From NCBI GenBank assembly GCA_016840385.1, contig JAEOSL010000081.1, forward strand, positions 1 to 16,121: a stretch of DNA of 16,121 bases. Reading direction: 5' to 3'. A program made the translations under genes and the position numbers. Positions 13,594 to 16,121 of this stretch are shown here, in pieces (position 1 is the stretch's first letter; the number at the start of each line of letters is the position of its first letter). This stretch comes from Candidatus Thorarchaeota archaeon. GTDB taxonomy: Archaea > Asgardarchaeota > Thorarchaeia > Thorarchaeales > Thorarchaeaceae. The notes under the pieces are model-generated. The model was not told where the DNA came from. It was given only the letters and a program-made list of their open reading frames with translations, and made no database searches.

Positions 13594-13677
13594 CTATGCC
13601 TCATCGCTTTCAGGAAGGGTATCCTTTGGAGGTTCACTACCCTCGTTCTTCTTCACGATGTCTGCCAATTCAAAAAT
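13594..13677 (-). pseudogene. Relic of a second aldehyde:ferredoxin oxidoreductase (last 27 codons)
   Basis: The minus strand reads IFELADIVKKNEGSEPPKD followed by TLPESDEA and a TAG. The intact AOR at 14198 ends IPEVVDIVEKNESSEAPKD, TLPASDEAWK. 20 of 27 aligned residues are identical and the DNA is visibly similar (shared runs such as GTATCCTTTGGAG on the plus strand). A stop (13680-13678) lies directly upstream and no further AOR sequence is found, so only the tail survives. It overlaps the last codons and the stop of the neighbouring gene in another frame. Confidence 0.8.
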
Positions 13678-14059
13678 CTAGAATCTTGCGAACTTTCTCT
13701 TCTAATTCATCAGGGGATACAATTTCTGCAAAGTTTATCACTTCACCCAATATTTTTTCCCCTTCCTTATGGAACTCTTTTGGAATAACTACCAACACTG
13801 GAATATCGTATGACTTAGCTGGATAGAGCAGATCAAGAGGAGCAGGTAATATCTTTTTCACTGTTTCTCGCCCTGGAAGCAATTTATGTAAATACGTAAT
13901 TATGAGGTCTACTTCACCAGGTACCAAATGTGATGCTATCTTTCCATGATTGTCCCATTCATTACCCAATGGCAATGTACGGAATCCACTCGCTGCTAAT
14001 TTTGTGAGTAGGTTTGAGTCTGTGCCGTCAAAATAACCAACAGTTTTCATTTTTATCAT
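13670..14059 (-). CDS. Small alpha/beta protein of unknown function next to AOR
   Basis: 129 aa. Strands and helices alternate: KTVGYFDG, NLLTKLAASG, FRTLPLG, then VDLIITYL, YDIPVLVVIP, EKILGEVINFAEIV and ELEEKVRKIL, a Rossmann- or receiver-like order. No receiver phospho-Asp or other catalytic motif is clear. The family is not recognised. The last codons and the TGA stop (13672-13670) lie inside the AOR relic, so the C-terminal end may be newly joined. Starts at 14059 or, equally possible, the ATG at 14050. A TATA-like box (14070-14062) lies too close to both for normal archaeal spacing. It follows the AOR gene by about 140 nt with a terminator in between, so it probably has its own promoter. 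Confidence 0.6.
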   Translation of the reverse strand: MIKMKTVGYFDGTDSNLLTKLAASGFRTLPLGNEWDNHGKIASHLVPGEVDLIITYLHKLLPGRETVKKILPAPLDLLYPAKSYDIPVLVVIPKEFHKEGEKILGEVINFAEIVSPDELEEKVRKILDF

Positions 14060-14083
14060 CGTAATATATAGTGAACTATGGTT

Positions 14084-14100
14084 AAGAACTCTTTGTTCTT
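14084..14100. repeat. 17-bp inverted repeat upstream of the small alpha/beta gene
   Basis: AAGAAC (14084-14089), 5 nt, GTTCTT (14095-14100): a perfect inverted repeat just upstream of the TATA-like box of the gene at 13670-14059. Size and place fit a dimeric regulator's operator, but no regulator is known. Confidence 0.35.
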
Positions 14101-14152
14101 GAAGGTTTATTCTGAGAATATGTTTTTTGCGTAAATTCCTAAATTCGAAAAA

Positions 14153-14186
14153 GAAATGATTGAGTGCAGCTCATTCTAAGCTGCAC
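14153..14186 (-). terminator. Hairpin terminator after the AOR gene
   Basis: GTGCAGCT (14164-14171) and AGCTGCAC (14179-14186) form a perfect 8-bp stem with a 7-nt loop, 11 nt past the AOR stop. On the minus strand it is followed, after about eight bases, by TTTCTTTTT. Confidence 0.7.
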
Positions 14187-14197
14187 CCATAGAAATT

Positions 14198-16121
14198 TTA
14201 TTTCCAGGCTTCATCAGAAGCTGGAAGTGTATCCTTTGGAGCTTCGGAACTCTCGTTCTTCTCCACGATGTCAACAACTTCAGGAATCCAATCAAGATCA
14301 AGTGCCTTGACTTTCTCCATTGTTGGTACACCGTTTCGTGTCCAGCCACGTCGCTTGTAGGCTGCATCTGTGAGAAGTCTGTATCGTTCCTCTCTGTACT
14401 CTCGGAGTTTCTTGTTCTTCTCAGTAGTGTTCATTCCACTGATTTCAACACCAATCTCCTTGAGTTGCTCATCGTAGCGGTCGACACGAGAATCGTATTC
14501 CCAATCTGTTACTGGTCCTGCACTCCTGTAGGGTATGAATGAATCATGAAGCCTGAGACCCTTGCCCTGTCGGATATTGAAGATCCTTTGGAATGTGTAG
14601 ACCTTCTCGCTCATGTGAATCAAATCTTCGCCCTTTGTTGGCCTTCCAGTCATTGCTTGGAAGAACTTGGCATAGAAGTCAACATGTCCAGGAACCTTTG
14701 CTGGCTCACCAGAATCTGCGTTATCTGCTGGTACGACATCGTTCCAAGGCAGCTTGCAGAGACCGTTCAAACCGAACCAGGTACGCCAGTTGGGGAAGTA
14801 GTGAAGTGCTTCAGCTTTGTCCTCGAATGTAGGCATGTAATTGTGCACTTGGTCTAAGAAGATGAGCCAAGCCTCGTCGTGCTGTGGTCCCTTGAGTGTG
14901 AGACCGTAACCACCTTGCTGAGCCAGACTTTCCTTGGTAACGTACTCGGAGTATTCGAGGCCCTTGTGTTCCATTCCGATGTCGTGCATGACCTGCTTGT
15001 CAACACCGAAGTTGTCACCGAAGTATCCCTTGAGATAATGGATACCCTTTCCAAAGTGCTCGCCACCGAATCCCTTGCCCTCTGCAATCTCGTGCAATAC
15101 AGCAAGTGTTTCCTCCGCAGCACCCCACTTCAGAGTGTGACCACCAGTAGCCTTCTCGTCTATGAGTCCGTCTTCAAAGAGTTCCATCACAAAGGCCATA
15201 CTAGAACCAAATGAGATTGTGTCAAGTCCGTATGCGTCGCAATAGAAGTTCATCTCTGCTACCCAGTGTGGTACGAAGACGCCGATGTTAGAACCGCATC
15301 CTGCAATTGTTTCATACTCGGGTCCATCTACAACTACCTGCTTGCCCTTGAAGGGTCCAGTCTTTGGAACGAATCCTTCGATGCAATGTGAGCAGTTGAT
15401 TGCACAGGGTCTCCAACAACCGTCCCAGCCCTTACCAGCATTGGTGTAGATATTCTCCCAAACATCACCAAAGAGACCCTTGGCTTCGGGATCACTACCT
15501 GTTCTGAAATTACGAGTGGGCAATAGGTCAAACTCATCCATGATAACTGGAAGGTGTCCTGTTCCAACAACTCTCATTCTGTTCTGCTTGGGGTCGAGTT
15601 TAAGGATTCCACCTGAGTGTCCACGACCTGCTTCCTTCACACCATCAGGGTCTGCAGGATTGATAAGGTCTAGGGTGATTTTTGCAAACTTAACCACAAT
15701 TGCTTTGATTTTCTTATTCCTGAAAACTGTACCAATTCCACCACGGCCAGCCTGCTTGTACCTGGGCATGTTTCGACGCATGTCCCACCATGAGAAGTTC
15801 AAACAGCCCATCCATGCATGCTCTGCACCAGGTCCTGCAGTTACCACTGCCATGTCCTTGCCTTCCATCTCTGTGTATTTGTCAGAGAGAATACGAGTAA
15901 TTTCGTATGCTGTGTCAGGAAGGTCACTGGCATCGTGGATCTCAATCTTACCGTGGTCGCCATCAACCACGATGTAGACATCCTTGTCAGCCTTACCCTG
16001 AATCTCCATAGCATCAAAGCCCGAGAACTTCAGGTTGGGTCCCACATACCCTCCGACGTTGGAATCAATTGGGATTCCCGTCATGGGTGAGATTGAAGTA
16101 ACGATACTCTTCCCTGCACCA
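14198..16121 (-). CDS. aor: Aldehyde:ferredoxin oxidoreductase (tungsten/molybdenum), 5' end outside window
   Basis: About 640 codons are visible; the frame stays open to the right edge with family-typical residues before the internal Met at 16084 (GAGKSIVTSISPMTG), so this Met is not the start and roughly the first 70-80 residues are missing. Counting from that Met: DSNVGGYVGPNLKFSG (7-22), GRGGIGTVFRNKKIKAI (113-129), cluster Cys C223, C227, C231 plus nearby C234, EYETIAGCGSNIG (256-268) and GLNGLCKLPW (438-447) with the fourth cluster Cys C443. AOR enzymes hold a bis-tungstopterin (or Mo) and one 4Fe-4S cluster and oxidise aldehydes to acids with ferredoxin in the cytoplasm. The first cluster spacing is C-x3-C-x3-C instead of the usual C-x2-C-x3-C. 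The aldehyde used is unknown. Confidence 0.93.
   Translation of the reverse strand, partial: GAGKSIVTSISPMTGIPIDSNVGGYVGPNLKFSGFDAMEIQGKADKDVYIVVDGDHGKIEIHDASDLPDTAYEITRILSDKYTEMEGKDMAVVTAGPGAEHAWMGCLNFSWWDMRRNMPRYKQAGRGGIGTVFRNKKIKAIVVKFAKITLDLINPADPDGVKEAGRGHSGGILKLDPKQNRMRVVGTGHLPVIMDEFDLLPTRNFRTGSDPEAKGLFGDVWENIYTNAGKGWDGCWRPCAINCSHCIEGFVPKTGPFKGKQVVVDGPEYETIAGCGSNIGVFVPHWVAEMNFYCDAYGLDTISFGSSMAFVMELFEDGLIDEKATGGHTLKWGAAEETLAVLHEIAEGKGFGGEHFGKGIHYLKGYFGDNFGVDKQVMHDIGMEHKGLEYSEYVTKESLAQQGGYGLTLKGPQHDEAWLIFLDQVHNYMPTFEDKAEALHYFPNWRTWFGLNGLCKLPWNDVVPADNADSGEPAKVPGHVDFYAKFFQAMTGRPTKGEDLIHMSEKVYTFQRIFNIRQGKGLRLHDSFIPYRSAGPVTDWEYDSRVDRYDEQLKEIGVEISGMNTTEKNKKLREYREERYRLLTDAAYKRRGWTRNGVPTMEKVKALDLDWIPEVVDIVEKNESSEAPKDTLPASDEAWK

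Noticed and set aside
15480..15977. Long plus-strand frame (165 codons) opposite AOR
   Set aside because: It lies entirely antisense to strongly conserved AOR motifs, and its protein is Ser/Pro-rich and shows no family pattern.
1..16121. tRNA, rRNA, CRISPR array or mobile element
   Set aside because: No cloverleaf-like stretch, no regularly spaced repeats, and no transposase, integrase or terminal repeats were seen.

Overview
The window looks archaeal, and an Asgard-type lineage (Thorarchaeota-like) is the best guess from gene content; no marker gene proves the taxon. The signs are: TATA-like boxes about 25-40 nt before several starts, GGTGA/GGAGG ribosome sites, repeated TTG start codons, a tungsten/molybdenum aldehyde:ferredoxin oxidoreductase (AOR), PRC-barrel proteins, DUF1847, many zinc-ribbon proteins and a leucine-rich-repeat protein. 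Base composition is moderate (roughly 40% GC by eye). No rRNA, tRNA, CRISPR, integrase or transposase is visible.

Left part (1-4600, minus strand): a degenerate histidine-phosphatase-fold protein that has lost its catalytic residues, then a tight two-gene unit. This unit encodes a rifampin-phosphotransferase-like PEP dikinase and, 6 nt downstream, a DUF7064/DUF7065 (AttH/CrtC-like) protein. The dikinase start is unusual: a perfect Shine-Dalgarno points to an ATA codon, and homology extends upstream of the first standard start (TTG).

Middle (4600-6520, plus strand): a C4HC3 zinc-finger protein, a small unknown protein with a clear terminator, and a tandem PRC-barrel protein. Then on the minus strand (6560-10473): a membrane-anchored protein whose beta-sandwich plus alpha/beta region resembles a clathrin-adaptor/COPI appendage and ends in a zinc ribbon, an EamA/DMT transporter, a DUF1847 metal-binding protein and an LRR protein.

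Right part: a translationally coupled pair of unknown proteins (10658-12048, plus), then a scrambled stretch (12188-14060). It holds a double zinc-ribbon protein carrying a DUF6519-like motif, a 5'-truncated paralog of the appendage-like protein, a possible relic of another gene's 3' end, a small leaderless gene, an unknown alpha/beta protein, and a vestige of a second AOR gene (its last 27 codons). The window ends in a nearly full-length AOR gene (14198 to the right edge, minus) with a good hairpin terminator. AOR would oxidise aldehydes to acids with ferredoxin as acceptor. The vestige shows that this locus once carried two AOR copies or AOR ends.

The most interesting items are the appendage-like protein and its truncated paralog, the AOR tail relic overlapping the end of the neighbouring gene, the inactive phosphatase fold, and the dikinase/DUF7064 pair with its odd start.
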